From the NCBI GenBank assembly GCA_049281195.1, contig JBAPRR010000399.1, positions 1 to 8,648 on the forward strand: 8,648 bases of DNA. Direction: 5' to 3'. Each line of letters starts with the position of its first letter. Position 1 is the first letter of the stretch. Below the pieces are notes generated by a model. That model was given only the letters and a program-made list of their open reading frames with translations. It was not told the DNA's origin and made no database searches. Positions 1 through 6,248 of this stretch are shown here, piece after piece. This DNA comes from JBAPRR01 sp049281195. GTDB lineage: Bacteria > Actinomycetota > Acidimicrobiia > Acidimicrobiales > CAVXTF01. Made by a program: the position numbers and the translations under genes.

Positions 1-1
1 G

Positions 2-97
2 ATTATTTGGTACAATAGCGAACGACTCCACAGCTCCATTGACTACATGTCACCGATGGAGTTCGAGGAGTTCTGGACCAACCAAGAAGCTGCGTGA
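2..97 (+). CDS. IS3-family transposase OrfB, C-terminal fragment (5' end outside window)
   Basis: An open frame enters from the left edge and ends at TGA 95-97, giving 31 residues. It contains WYNSERLHSSIDYMSPMEFE, the classic C-terminal signature of IS3-family (rve/DDE) transposases, in which a YN-x-x-RLHSS-x-x-Y-x-(S/T)P-x-E(F/Y)E block follows the catalytic glutamate. The DDE residues themselves would lie upstream, outside the window. The protein would catalyse excision and integration of the element. The gene is convergent with the GGDEF-EAL gene it abuts. The frame shows no break within the visible part. The family is secure; the subgroup (IS3, IS150, IS407 and so on) cannot be told from this fragment. 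Confidence 0.85.
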   Translation: MIWYNSERLHSSIDYMSPMEFEEFWTNQEAA

Positions 98-2116
98 CGG
101 TTGTCCGGTTTCGCGGGGGAAGCCCAGGATGCCCAATTGATCCTTCGTCTCGATGCCCTCCGCCGTGACCGACAGGCCGAGGGCGTCAGCCATAGCCAGA
201 ATCGTGGCGACCAACGAAGAGTCGTGTGGATCGGTGCCGAGGCCATCGACAAACGACCGGTCCACCTTGACTGCGTCTACCGGGAACCGTCTCAGATAGC
301 TCAATGACGAATAGCCGGTTCCGAAGTCATCAATTGACAGAGTCACTCCAAGAGCCTTCAAACCTTTGAGAGTTGTACCGAAGTACTCGACGTCTCCCAT
401 GAACACACTCTCGGTGAGCTCGAGGCAAACACTGTCGGGACGAACCCCGGTGCGTTTCAGAGCGTCTCGGATTTGCGCGACGAAGTCGGGTTCCAGTACC
501 TGACAAACAGACAGGTTGATCGCCACACACATCAATGGCGCAGCCTTCTGCCAGTGCGCGAGTTGCTCGCACGCCTGCTCGAACACCCACGCGCCGATCG
601 GAACGATGAGACCGGTCTCTTCGGCGAGCGGAATGAACGTGTCGGGCGCCACCAGGCCATGGTCAGGGCGGTCCCAACGCAACAACGCCTCCGCGCTCAC
701 CATGGTTCCATCAACAAGATCGACAATGGGTTGGTAGTGAAGGACGAACTCCTCACGCTCCAAGGCACCGCGCAAAGCTGAGATCGTTGCAAAACGATGC
801 TCCGCCTTGACACGAAGCTTCTCGTCGAAGAACTCGATCCGATTTCTCCCGAGTTCTTTGGCCAGATACATCGCGGCATCAGAGTCCCGCAACAAGCTCT
901 CCGATGTTGCGTGTTCGTCGGCCAGGACAATGCCGATGCTGGCGGTCACAGAGACTTCGTGCCCACCGATGACCCACGGATCGTCAATCGCTTTGCGAAT
1001 ACGCTCAGCGATCCCTTCAGTCTGCTCTATCGTCACATCGACACAGACGATGACGAACTCGTCACCTCCGAACCGGGCCACGGTGTCACCGGGGCGCATC
1101 ACGGCCTCGATCCTCGCAATGGTCTCCCTGAGCAGGCGATCACCGGCACTGTGGCCGAAGGAGTCATTCACCACCTTGAAATAGTCCACGTCCAGGAAGA
1201 TCACGCCCAACTGGGACCCGCGCTGACGCGTGCCGGTCAGACCCTGGTCGAGACGATCCGTAAGTAGAGCCCGGTTCGGCAGGCCGGTAAGCGAATCATG
1301 GAGCGCATGGTGCACGAGCTCGCTCTCAGCCCGTTTGCGGTCCGTGATGTCGAGCAATTGCGCCAGGTAGTAGAGCGGTGCTCCCGACCGGTCCCGCACC
1401 AGAACGCCGTGGAACGCTCCCCACACGGTGCTCCCGTCCGGCCGGATGAACCTTCGCTCGTCCGAGTACGTGTCGCTGCCGGGCAGCCCGCGGGTTTGCA
1501 TGGCCAATCCGAGTGGCATCTCATCTGGATGGTGGATCTCATTCCAGTTCCGCCCGACCAGTTGATCACTGGGGCGCCCCAGCAGAGCGCACACCGCGGC
1601 ATTCACCCGAACCGGGATCCCCTCCAGATCGATGATCCCGGCTCCGATTCCAGCCTGATCGAAGGCAATCGCAAATCGCGCTTCCTCGGATCGTCGGTGC
1701 CGCCGCGCGCGCTGCGTGAACTCCGTTACGACCACACCCTCTAGCAACAGGAGGAGGGTCGTCTCGATTTTGTCGCGACCCGAGATCCCCAATTGCAAAT
1801 CGGGATGGGTGAGAAATACGTCGAACCAGAAGGCAGCAGATATCGAAACGATCCAGCCGGCAAATCGATGACCGTTCGCGGCAACTGCGATTACGACGAT
1901 GGCCATGACCAGCGCCTCATTTATCTCAGGAATTCGCTTCCCCAACGTGGAGAGGACTCCCGCCGTCGCCAACGGCAGAACGAATGCCGCAACGACCGCG
2001 AAGCGATCACCCCGTGAGGACTCTTGGCTCAGTTTCGACATGGTCTGTCTTACGACAGCCGGCAGGGTCTGCGGATATGGTCGGCCATCACGTCCGGATG
2101 CCGACGAATTGTGCAT
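50..2116 (-). pseudogene. DUF4118-PAS-GGDEF-EAL c-di-GMP turnover protein, 3' end interrupted by the IS
   Basis: The open frame is 688 codons; about residues 1-664 are native and the last 24 plus the stop are read through the IS end. N-terminal membrane segments (about 38-58, 67-86, 88-103, 118-132) resemble the KdpD-type DUF4118 domain (FDVFLTHPDLQL, then EFTQRARRHRR). A PAS/PAC domain covers about 145-262. GGDEF covers about 270-432, with DSLTGLPNR, FLDVDYFK (D309, D311), the signature G350-F354 and an intact RxxD inhibitory c-di-GMP site (R341, D344), so diguanylate cyclase activity looks possible. EAL covers about 446-664, with E476 and R480, N534, E566, D596-D597, K617, E653 and E656 in place. 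The expected continuation (LGCDxxQGYLFxxP and final helix), including the substrate-pocket Gln, is missing. The start at 2116 lies 21 bp after the kinase stop, with a poor Shine-Dalgarno; Met26 (2041) is an alternative. It could still make a functional cyclase. Confidence 0.85.
102..126 (+). repeat. Probable right terminal inverted repeat of the IS3-family element
   Basis: The stretch lies four bases after the transposase stop codon. It begins TGTCCGGTTT, runs through a G-rich core and ends GAAGCCCA. IS3-family right ends from high-GC bacteria commonly have this layout (TGTCC, then G-rich, ending CA). EAL-type codons resume directly beyond it on the other strand. The partner left repeat is outside the window, so the repeat call is by resemblance and position only. 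Confidence 0.55.
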
Positions 2117-2137
2117 TCCCGATTTGTAAGTCTCGGT

Positions 2138-5100
2138 CTAGGTCGGGAGCGTCGATGCATTCTCTAACCAGAAGGTCAGCTTGTCTTCGAGGTCTTTGAT
2201 TTTGATCGGCTTTGTCAAATAGTCATCCATGCCCGAATCGAGACACCGGACCCGGTCGGCCGGCATCGCAGAGGCGGTAACCGCGATCACGCAGGTGTGG
2301 CGCTCGGCTCCTTCACGCTCCCGCAGCAGCTCCGCCGTCTGGTAGCCGTCCATGACCGGCATCTGGCAGTCCATGAAAACGGCGTCGTATGCCTTGAGAT
2401 CGAGAGCTTCCAGCGCCTCGAATCCGTTCGCTGCGACATCCGTTTTATAACCAATGCTGGCGAGCATCGCCACGAAGACTTTTTGGTTGACGAAGTTGTC
2501 CTCGACCACGAGCAGTGTCGCGGAGTCGGCTGGTGGCTTTGCGAATTTGACGGCAGTAACAGCAGGAACGCTAGGTGAGGCAGGGTTGGCACCGTCGGCA
2601 GCGGTGGCAGGACTCAAGTCCCGAGCTACCGGCGTCGTGAGATCATTGCTGTCATTGCTGTCATTGCTGTCATTGCTTTCGAGGCCTTCGGAGCTGGAGC
2701 GGTTCACGTCGGGGCCCGTCGCGATCGAGGGAGGCCGGTCAGAGTGGGCGGTGCGAACGAGACCCACGGCGTGGTTCATGGCTTTGCGGAGCTGACTCGA
2801 ACGTACCGGCTTGGTCAGATATGCCGCGATCCCCGCTTGTTCGGTTCGCTCCTGTTCTCCCCGCTGGGCGGAGCTGGTATTCATGATCACTGGGATGTTG
2901 ACCAAAAGCGGATCGGCGCGCACCATTCGTACCAGTTCGTAGCCGTCCGTACCGGGCATGTTCAGATCGAGCAGTATCACCTGGAACTCGTCAACCTTGC
3001 CCAGCGCTCCGGTTAGCGTGGCCAGCCCGCTTTCGGCCCCGTCGGCACAAGCCGATGTACAACCCCAGGCCGCCACCATGTCCTGGAGAACCCGTTGATT
3101 GGTGCGGTTGTCGTCGATGATCAGAACACGCACGCCGGCCAGATTGACGGCGTCGGTGCTGATCTCGAGAGCTGTGGCCACCGGGAACGGGAGGACAGCA
3201 CTGAACGTGCTGCCAGACCCGGATTCGCTCGTCACGTTCAACGTCCCACCCATCAACGTTACGAGTTGCCGCGAGATTGCAAGACCGAGTCCCGTTCCGC
3301 CGAAGCGTCGCGAAGTGGAGCTTTCGGCCTGGGTGAAAGCATCGAAGAGATGTTCGAGGGATTCTCCGCTCATCCCGATCCCAGTGTCGCTGACTGACAA
3401 CACGATCTCGACACCCCCTGCGACCTCGTTGCCCGTCAACGATGCCCTCATGTTGACCTCTCCTTCGGAGGTGAACTTGACAGCATTGCCTACGAGGTTC
3501 AGAAGCACCTGGCGCAATCTTCCCGGATCTCCCTTCAGAGAAGCGGGTATGGCTTGGTCAATCGCACAGGTGAGCTCTAATCCGCCTTGCTGCGCACGCG
3601 CGGCAAGCAACGCGGCTGACTCTTCCATGACCGACCGCAGGTCGAACGGAACGCTTTCGACGTCGAGTTTGCCGGCTTCTATCTTGGAAAAATCGAGAAT
3701 GTCATCGATAATTGTCAACAGAGCTTCCGCCGATGAGCAAACCGTATCTGCGTAGTCTCGCTGCCGTTCGTCGAGATCCGTGATCAACAGCAGATTGCTC
3801 ATTCCGATCACACCGTTCATCGGCGTACGGATCTCGTGGCTCATGTTGGCCAGGAACTCACTCTTGAGTCGAGAGGCTTGCATCGCTTTGTCACGTGCCA
3901 ACTCGAGCTCCTGTTGGGTTGCAACACGGTCGGATATGTCATGCACGAAGGCACTGAATCCGGCGTCGTGATCGTTCGCCCACCTGCCCACCTCGACCGG
4001 AATCGCGTGGCCGTCACGGTGACGGGCGGTCGTTTCCACACGCTGGCCAGTGAACGTCAAGTCTTCCCCGGCCTGGTAGGAGGCAAAGACCTTTCTGAAC
4101 ATGCCCCTGGCATCTTCGGGGACGACCGTGTCGACGAAGCTCCCACCGATCACATCGGATCCGGCCCACCCGAACAGCTCTTCGGCCTGGGGACTCCAAG
4201 CCGCGATAAGTCCCTTACCGTCGATCGACAGGAAGGCCTCGTCGCTCGACTCGAGCACCTGCGCCAACTGTCTGTCCTTGCTCTGGACTTCGAACTCGGA
4301 ATACCGCCGGCGGCGGTTCGAGCGGGCTAGGACGTGGATGCCCGCCAGCAGCATGAGCTCGAGCAGTATTGCGATTACGACAACGACCTCTTTCAGCCGG
4401 TTCAGCCCGGCGAAAACGACACTCTCGGGTCTCGATGCGACCACCGTCCACCCGCTCCCGGCAACGGGTGCGTACGCCGCCAACTCCTTTGCGCCGAAAC
4501 GACCGCCTTCAACCACCGGCGAGTAATCGAGCAAGCCGCTGCGTCCCGCTTTGGCGGCAGCTACCCCGGGGTCGCTCGACAGAGATACCAGTCCGTGCTC
4601 TCCACCTGCTGTCAGTGAGGTCCCGGCGCGGTCCGTCACTACCAGAGTGATCCCCTGAGCTGCGGCGATCTTCGCGCTGTACGAAGTGATGAACTGAAGG
4701 CCATAGTTGAGCCCGAGGATGCCGACCGGCGCGCCATTCGACTCCCTGATGTAATCCGTGACCGTCACAGCCAAAGGATGGCCGGCCTCTTTGGTCACAA
4801 TTGCGTTCGACACGTAAGGCCGGTCGGTTTGGACAAGTCCCTTGAACCAGTCACGATACGAGAAGCTCTTCCCGATCACGGTGGGTTCGAGGGGATAGGT
4901 GTTGAGCGAGACGCCGGCGAGGCTCGCCACGAAGGTGGCCGAGATGCCCGGGACCGCCTTGGCGAGACCCGTCAGACTGACCTCGACGACACCGTTGCCG
5001 GCGCCGCCGGCGACCACGCCCTCAACAAGTGAGGGCCGCGAGGCGTAGCTTTCGATCAGCGCAACGAGTTCGTCGGTCTGCTGGCCTACGACCACCGAGC

Positions 5101-5329
5101 TCACCGCAGCGGTCGTCTGTACCTGTTTGTTGACCACACTTGTCACCTGATCGGAGGCAAGCACGATGCTCGCGGCAGCAAGGAGCGCCACCGGAAGGAG
5201 CGCCACGATGGTCAGAAACGCCATGTTGCGTCGTAACGCCATGTTGCGTCGTAACGACGTGTGGCGTCGTAACGACGTGTTGCGTGGTGACGACGTGTTG
5301 CGTGGTGACGACGGAGGCTTGCGCCTCAT
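2138..5329 (-). CDS. Membrane hybrid sensor histidine kinase (dCache-PAS-HisKA-HATPase-REC-REC)
   Basis: A complete 1063-aa protein. A basic cytoplasmic tail made of hexapeptide repeats (about 5-38) precedes TM1 (about 38-58). An extracytoplasmic region (about 60-310) with YRDWFKGLVQTDRPYVSNAI is typical of a dCache ligand-binding domain, and TM2 is about 314-335. A PAS domain covers about 352-470 (ends FVHDISDR). HisKA has the H-box SHEIRTPMNG with phospho-acceptor H498. The HATPase has N615 (N-box), D648-TGIG and GGTGLGL (677-683). REC1 has D739/D740, acceptor D788 and K840. After a Ser/Asn/Asp-rich linker, REC2 has E943/D944, acceptor D987 and K1040. All catalytic residues look intact. There is no HPt domain and no output domain, so a separate phosphotransfer partner or receiver-based interaction is implied. 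It is first in the operon with the GGDEF-EAL gene, which suggests a link to c-di-GMP signalling. The start at 5329 has an AAAGGA 15 bp upstream, rather far; Met30 and Met36 are alternatives without any Shine-Dalgarno. The ligand is unknown. Confidence 0.95.
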   Translation of the reverse strand: MRRKPPSSPRNTSSPRNTSLRRHTSLRRNMALRRNMAFLTIVALLPVALLAAASIVLASDQVTSVVNKQVQTTAAVSSVVVGQQTDELVALIESYASRPSLVEGVVAGGAGNGVVEVSLTGLAKAVPGISATFVASLAGVSLNTYPLEPTVIGKSFSYRDWFKGLVQTDRPYVSNAIVTKEAGHPLAVTVTDYIRESNGAPVGILGLNYGLQFITSYSAKIAAAQGITLVVTDRAGTSLTAGGEHGLVSLSSDPGVAAAKAGRSGLLDYSPVVEGGRFGAKELAAYAPVAGSGWTVVASRPESVVFAGLNRLKEVVVVIAILLELMLLAGIHVLARSNRRRRYSEFEVQSKDRQLAQVLESSDEAFLSIDGKGLIAAWSPQAEELFGWAGSDVIGGSFVDTVVPEDARGMFRKVFASYQAGEDLTFTGQRVETTARHRDGHAIPVEVGRWANDHDAGFSAFVHDISDRVATQQELELARDKAMQASRLKSEFLANMSHEIRTPMNGVIGMSNLLLITDLDERQRDYADTVCSSAEALLTIIDDILDFSKIEAGKLDVESVPFDLRSVMEESAALLAARAQQGGLELTCAIDQAIPASLKGDPGRLRQVLLNLVGNAVKFTSEGEVNMRASLTGNEVAGGVEIVLSVSDTGIGMSGESLEHLFDAFTQAESSTSRRFGGTGLGLAISRQLVTLMGGTLNVTSESGSGSTFSAVLPFPVATALEISTDAVNLAGVRVLIIDDNRTNQRVLQDMVAAWGCTSACADGAESGLATLTGALGKVDEFQVILLDLNMPGTDGYELVRMVRADPLLVNIPVIMNTSSAQRGEQERTEQAGIAAYLTKPVRSSQLRKAMNHAVGLVRTAHSDRPPSIATGPDVNRSSSEGLESNDSNDSNDSNDLTTPVARDLSPATAADGANPASPSVPAVTAVKFAKPPADSATLLVVEDNFVNQKVFVAMLASIGYKTDVAANGFEALEALDLKAYDAVFMDCQMPVMDGYQTAELLREREGAERHTCVIAVTASAMPADRVRCLDSGMDDYLTKPIKIKDLEDKLTFWLENASTLPT
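2642..2678. repeat. 9-bp tandem repeat, 4 copies, encoding (Ser-Asn-Asp)4
   Basis: TCATTGCTG is repeated four times on the + strand, the last copy ending in T instead of G. On the minus strand this encodes four Ser-Asn-Asp triplets, residues 885-896 of the hybrid kinase. They sit in the low-complexity linker (about 860-935) between the two receiver domains. Near-perfect nucleotide identity of the copies points to recent slippage or expansion, not to codon constraint. Confidence 0.9.
5217..5315. repeat. 18-bp tandem repeat, about 5.5 copies, in the 5' end of the kinase gene
   Basis: Five consecutive 18-bp units start at 5217, 5235, 5253, 5271 and 5289, followed by a half unit to 5315. The first two are identical (AACGCCATGTTGCGTCGT) and the others carry a few substitutions, mostly in the ATG part. 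Because the unit is a multiple of three, copy changes keep the frame. On the minus strand they encode the basic hexapeptide series (LRRNMA, LRRHTS, SPRNTS types) at residues 5-38, directly before the first membrane segment. Confidence 0.9.
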
Positions 5330-5471
5330 TGCCGGTTCACAGAGTCCTTTTTGAACAAGTTCTCCACCGGCCTGTCGAGGCGAACTCCCCGGCGACCGCT
5401 ACCGAACGCAGAAGCGTCAAGCTCGAGTCACAAGAGTGATCCGCGCGAATGTGATTTGACGGTCCGGATGT

Positions 5472-5500
5472 GGACCCGAGCAGCTGGGTCTGAGTGACCC
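5472..5500. repeat. GACCC/GGGTC inverted-repeat cluster in the divergent intergenic region
   Basis: GACCC at 5473-5477, GGGTC at 5486-5490 and GACCC at 5496-5500 form two overlapping perfect 5-bp inverted repeats. The first pair has an 8-base spacer containing most of a CAGCTG palindrome; the second has a 5-base spacer. The motif recurs at 5537-5541. It may be a transcription-factor operator, or a weak hairpin. The function is inferred only from arrangement and position between divergent genes. Confidence 0.35.
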
Positions 5501-5563
5501 TTGCAGCCAAGATTCGGCACTCCCCACTGGAGCCTTGACCCTCAATTGCAGGTAATTCGGTAC
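5495..5563 (+). repeat. Imperfect direct repeat (about 26 bp) in the intergenic region
   Basis: Copy A (5495-5520) and copy B (5536-5563) share, in order, TGACCCT, TGCAG, ATTCGG and a final (C/T)AC, with small length differences between the blocks. The copies start 41 bp apart, about four helical turns. Copy B overlaps a second direct repeat, ATTGCAGGT, at 5545-5553 and 5568-5576. This could be a pair of regulator binding sites for the rightward operon, or a decayed local duplication. Confidence 0.4.
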
Positions 5564-5627
5564 CTAGATTGCAGGTGTTTGGTTATGGGGTGGTAGAGGT
5601 GTTTCGTTGCCGAGTGGAAGATCAGCG

Positions 5628-5634
5628 AAGGAGG
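5628..5634 (+). promoter_or_regulatory. Strong Shine-Dalgarno (AAGGAGG) for the 36-codon ORF
   Basis: AAGGAGG is a near-perfect anti-16S complement and sits 3 bases before ATG 5638. It is the best ribosome binding site in the window. It is out of position for any start of the longer frame that begins at TTG 5607, which it overlaps. It therefore argues that translation initiates at 5638. Confidence 0.7.
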
Positions 5635-5637
5635 GGT

Positions 5638-5748
5638 ATGAGAGCCTCCCATCACAGGCCGCGAAAGCCGCTAGAGCCAGAGCCGGGGGAACATCCACAT
5701 CCGGACAATCCCGAGATCATCGCCACACCGCTCGACGTTTGGAGGTAA
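5638..5748 (+). CDS. Small 36-aa His/Pro-rich protein of unknown function
   Basis: ATG 5638 to TAA 5746-5748 gives 36 residues starting MRASHHRPRKPLEPEPGEHP and ending IATPLDVWR. It has 8 prolines, 4 histidines (an HH pair and an HPHP stretch) and several Glu/Asp; there is no membrane segment or signal peptide. About two thirds of its codons end in G or C, in keeping with coding sequence here. Support comes from the strong Shine-Dalgarno and from its end: the last codons TGG-AGG plus TAA contain the GGAGG of the next gene, whose GTG start is 2 bases past the stop. This is a typical translational-coupling layout. I do not recognise the peptide. It could be a genuine small protein, perhaps metal-binding given His residues next to an iron-permease-type gene (inference only), or a leader ORF that controls translation of that gene. 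Confidence 0.55.
   Translation: MRASHHRPRKPLEPEPGEHPHPDNPEIIATPLDVWR
5741..5745 (+). promoter_or_regulatory. Shine-Dalgarno (GGAGG) deciding the GTG start at 5751
   Basis: GGAGG with a 5-base spacer precedes GTG 5751. This favours that start over the upstream in-frame TTG at 5607, which has no ribosome binding site and would add 48 low-complexity residues. The site lies inside the last codons of the 36-codon ORF. Confidence 0.7.
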
Positions 5749-5750
5749 GC

Positions 5751-6212
5751 GTGAACGTGACCGAAGGCACGGATACAGATGGCGAAACGAGTACAGATGA
5801 GAAAAGAATACGACGCCGGATTGTCCACAGGACGGCGCAACTCCCCTGGAGCAGTCGGATTCTCTACCGGGCCGAGCACTACAGCTCGTTGCCCGGTGTC
5901 GCTATCGGGATCATCGTCGCACTGATCTGCGTGGTCGCAGTCGGAGCGGGCCTTCACTTTCCGACTTTGTGGGTGGATTGCTTGGAGGTGAGTGCGTCGG
6001 CGATCACGTTGGCGATGGTGTTCGCCATTCAACACACGCAGGGACGAGAGCAAGCGGCAACCCAACGTAAGCTCGACGAACTCCTGAGGGCGCTACCCGG
6101 AGCCGCAGAATCTCTGATGATGTTGGAAGAAGCCCCTAAGGAGTTCATGATGGACGTGGAACAGAGCCAGCGCGACAGCCGGTCGGAGTCAGTAGAAGGA
6201 GATCCGGCATAG
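5751..6212 (+). CDS. Low-affinity iron permease family (PF04120-type) small membrane protein
   Basis: From GTG 5751 the protein is 153 aa. A charged N-terminus (about 1-45, basic RRRIVHR) precedes TM1 (about 47-68, GVAIGIIVALICVVAVGAG) and TM2 (about 75-94). Then comes the family's most conserved block, MVFAIQHTQGREQAATQRKL, followed by DELLRALPGA, ending in an acidic cytoplasmic tail. This block (a MVFxIQ-x-TQ-x-R helix plus KLDELLRA) is the signature of bacterial proteins annotated as low-affinity iron permeases. The name comes from yeast Fet4, and iron transport by the short bacterial members is not well established, so substrate is uncertain. An upstream in-frame TTG at 5607 would give 201 aa but lacks a ribosome binding site. 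It is probably co-transcribed with the 36-codon ORF and with the large gene 36 bp downstream. Confidence 0.8.
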   Translation: MNVTEGTDTDGETSTDEKRIRRRIVHRTAQLPWSSRILYRAEHYSSLPGVAIGIIVALICVVAVGAGLHFPTLWVDCLEVSASAITLAMVFAIQHTQGREQAATQRKLDELLRALPGAAESLMMLEEAPKEFMMDVEQSQRDSRSESVEGDPA

Positions 6213-6248
6213 ATGATGACTGCCATGACGTAAGGTTGAGCAACGGCT

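Larger units (their letters stand above)
1..126 (+). mobile_element. Right end of an IS3-family insertion sequence (partial)
   Basis: The first 126 bases read as the 3' end of an IS3-family element: the C-terminus of an OrfB transposase (2-97), a few bases, then a sequence at about 102-126 that looks like a terminal inverted repeat and ends in CA, as IS3-family ends usually do. Immediately after it, reading on the minus strand, recognisable EAL-domain coding sequence begins (residues around ETKDQLGIL). The boundary at 126/127 is therefore inferred from both sides and may be off by a few bases. The left end of the element and the target-site duplication lie outside the window, so completeness cannot be judged. 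Confidence 0.75.
5330..5637. promoter_or_regulatory. Divergent intergenic region, presumed to hold promoters for both operons
   Basis: About 308 bp separate the kinase start (minus) from the small ORF (plus). I see no convincing gene here. It must hold the promoter of the kinase operon and probably that of the rightward operon. A TTGACC at 5535-5540 (+) resembles a -35 box but has no good -10 at 16-19 bp. A TTGACG on the minus strand (about 5415-5420) likewise lacks a clear partner. GACCC motifs in both orientations and two direct repeats (separate entries) are the most structured parts. No strong intrinsic terminator is visible, as expected for a divergent gap. Confidence 0.5.

Noticed and set aside
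797..1267. + strand open frames opposite the GGDEF domain
   Set aside because: Antisense shadows of the GGDEF coding sequence in GC-rich DNA; the other strand shows intact family motifs.
2117..2137. Possible terminator or promoter between the kinase and GGDEF-EAL genes
   Set aside because: The gap is only 21 bp with no inverted repeat or T-run; simple operon spacing explains it.
2642..2678. Short repeats as a CRISPR array
   Set aside because: Nine-bp units without spacers, in frame inside a protein linker; no cas genes in the window.
3099..3755. Long + strand open frame opposite the kinase HATPase and REC1 region
   Set aside because: Antisense shadow of a clearly real gene with intact catalytic motifs; no recognisable domain.
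5335..5356. GTTCA...TGAAC inverted repeat flanking the kinase ribosome binding site
   Set aside because: Only a 5-bp stem with a 12-base loop; too weak to call a thermosensor or attenuator.
5140..5439. + strand open frame with repeated CCVVTT residues
   Set aside because: It is the antisense reading of the 18-bp tandem repeat and kinase start; the cysteine-rich look comes only from the repeat. No ribosome binding site or family resemblance.
5535..5570. TTGACC with downstream TAGATT as a sigma-70-type promoter
   Set aside because: The spacer is 24 bases, too long, and no better -10 box lies at the normal distance.
5607..5750. N-terminal extension of the iron-permease-type protein from TTG 5607
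   Set aside because: No ribosome binding site, low-complexity residues, and the better-supported 36-codon ORF occupies most of the same DNA in another frame.
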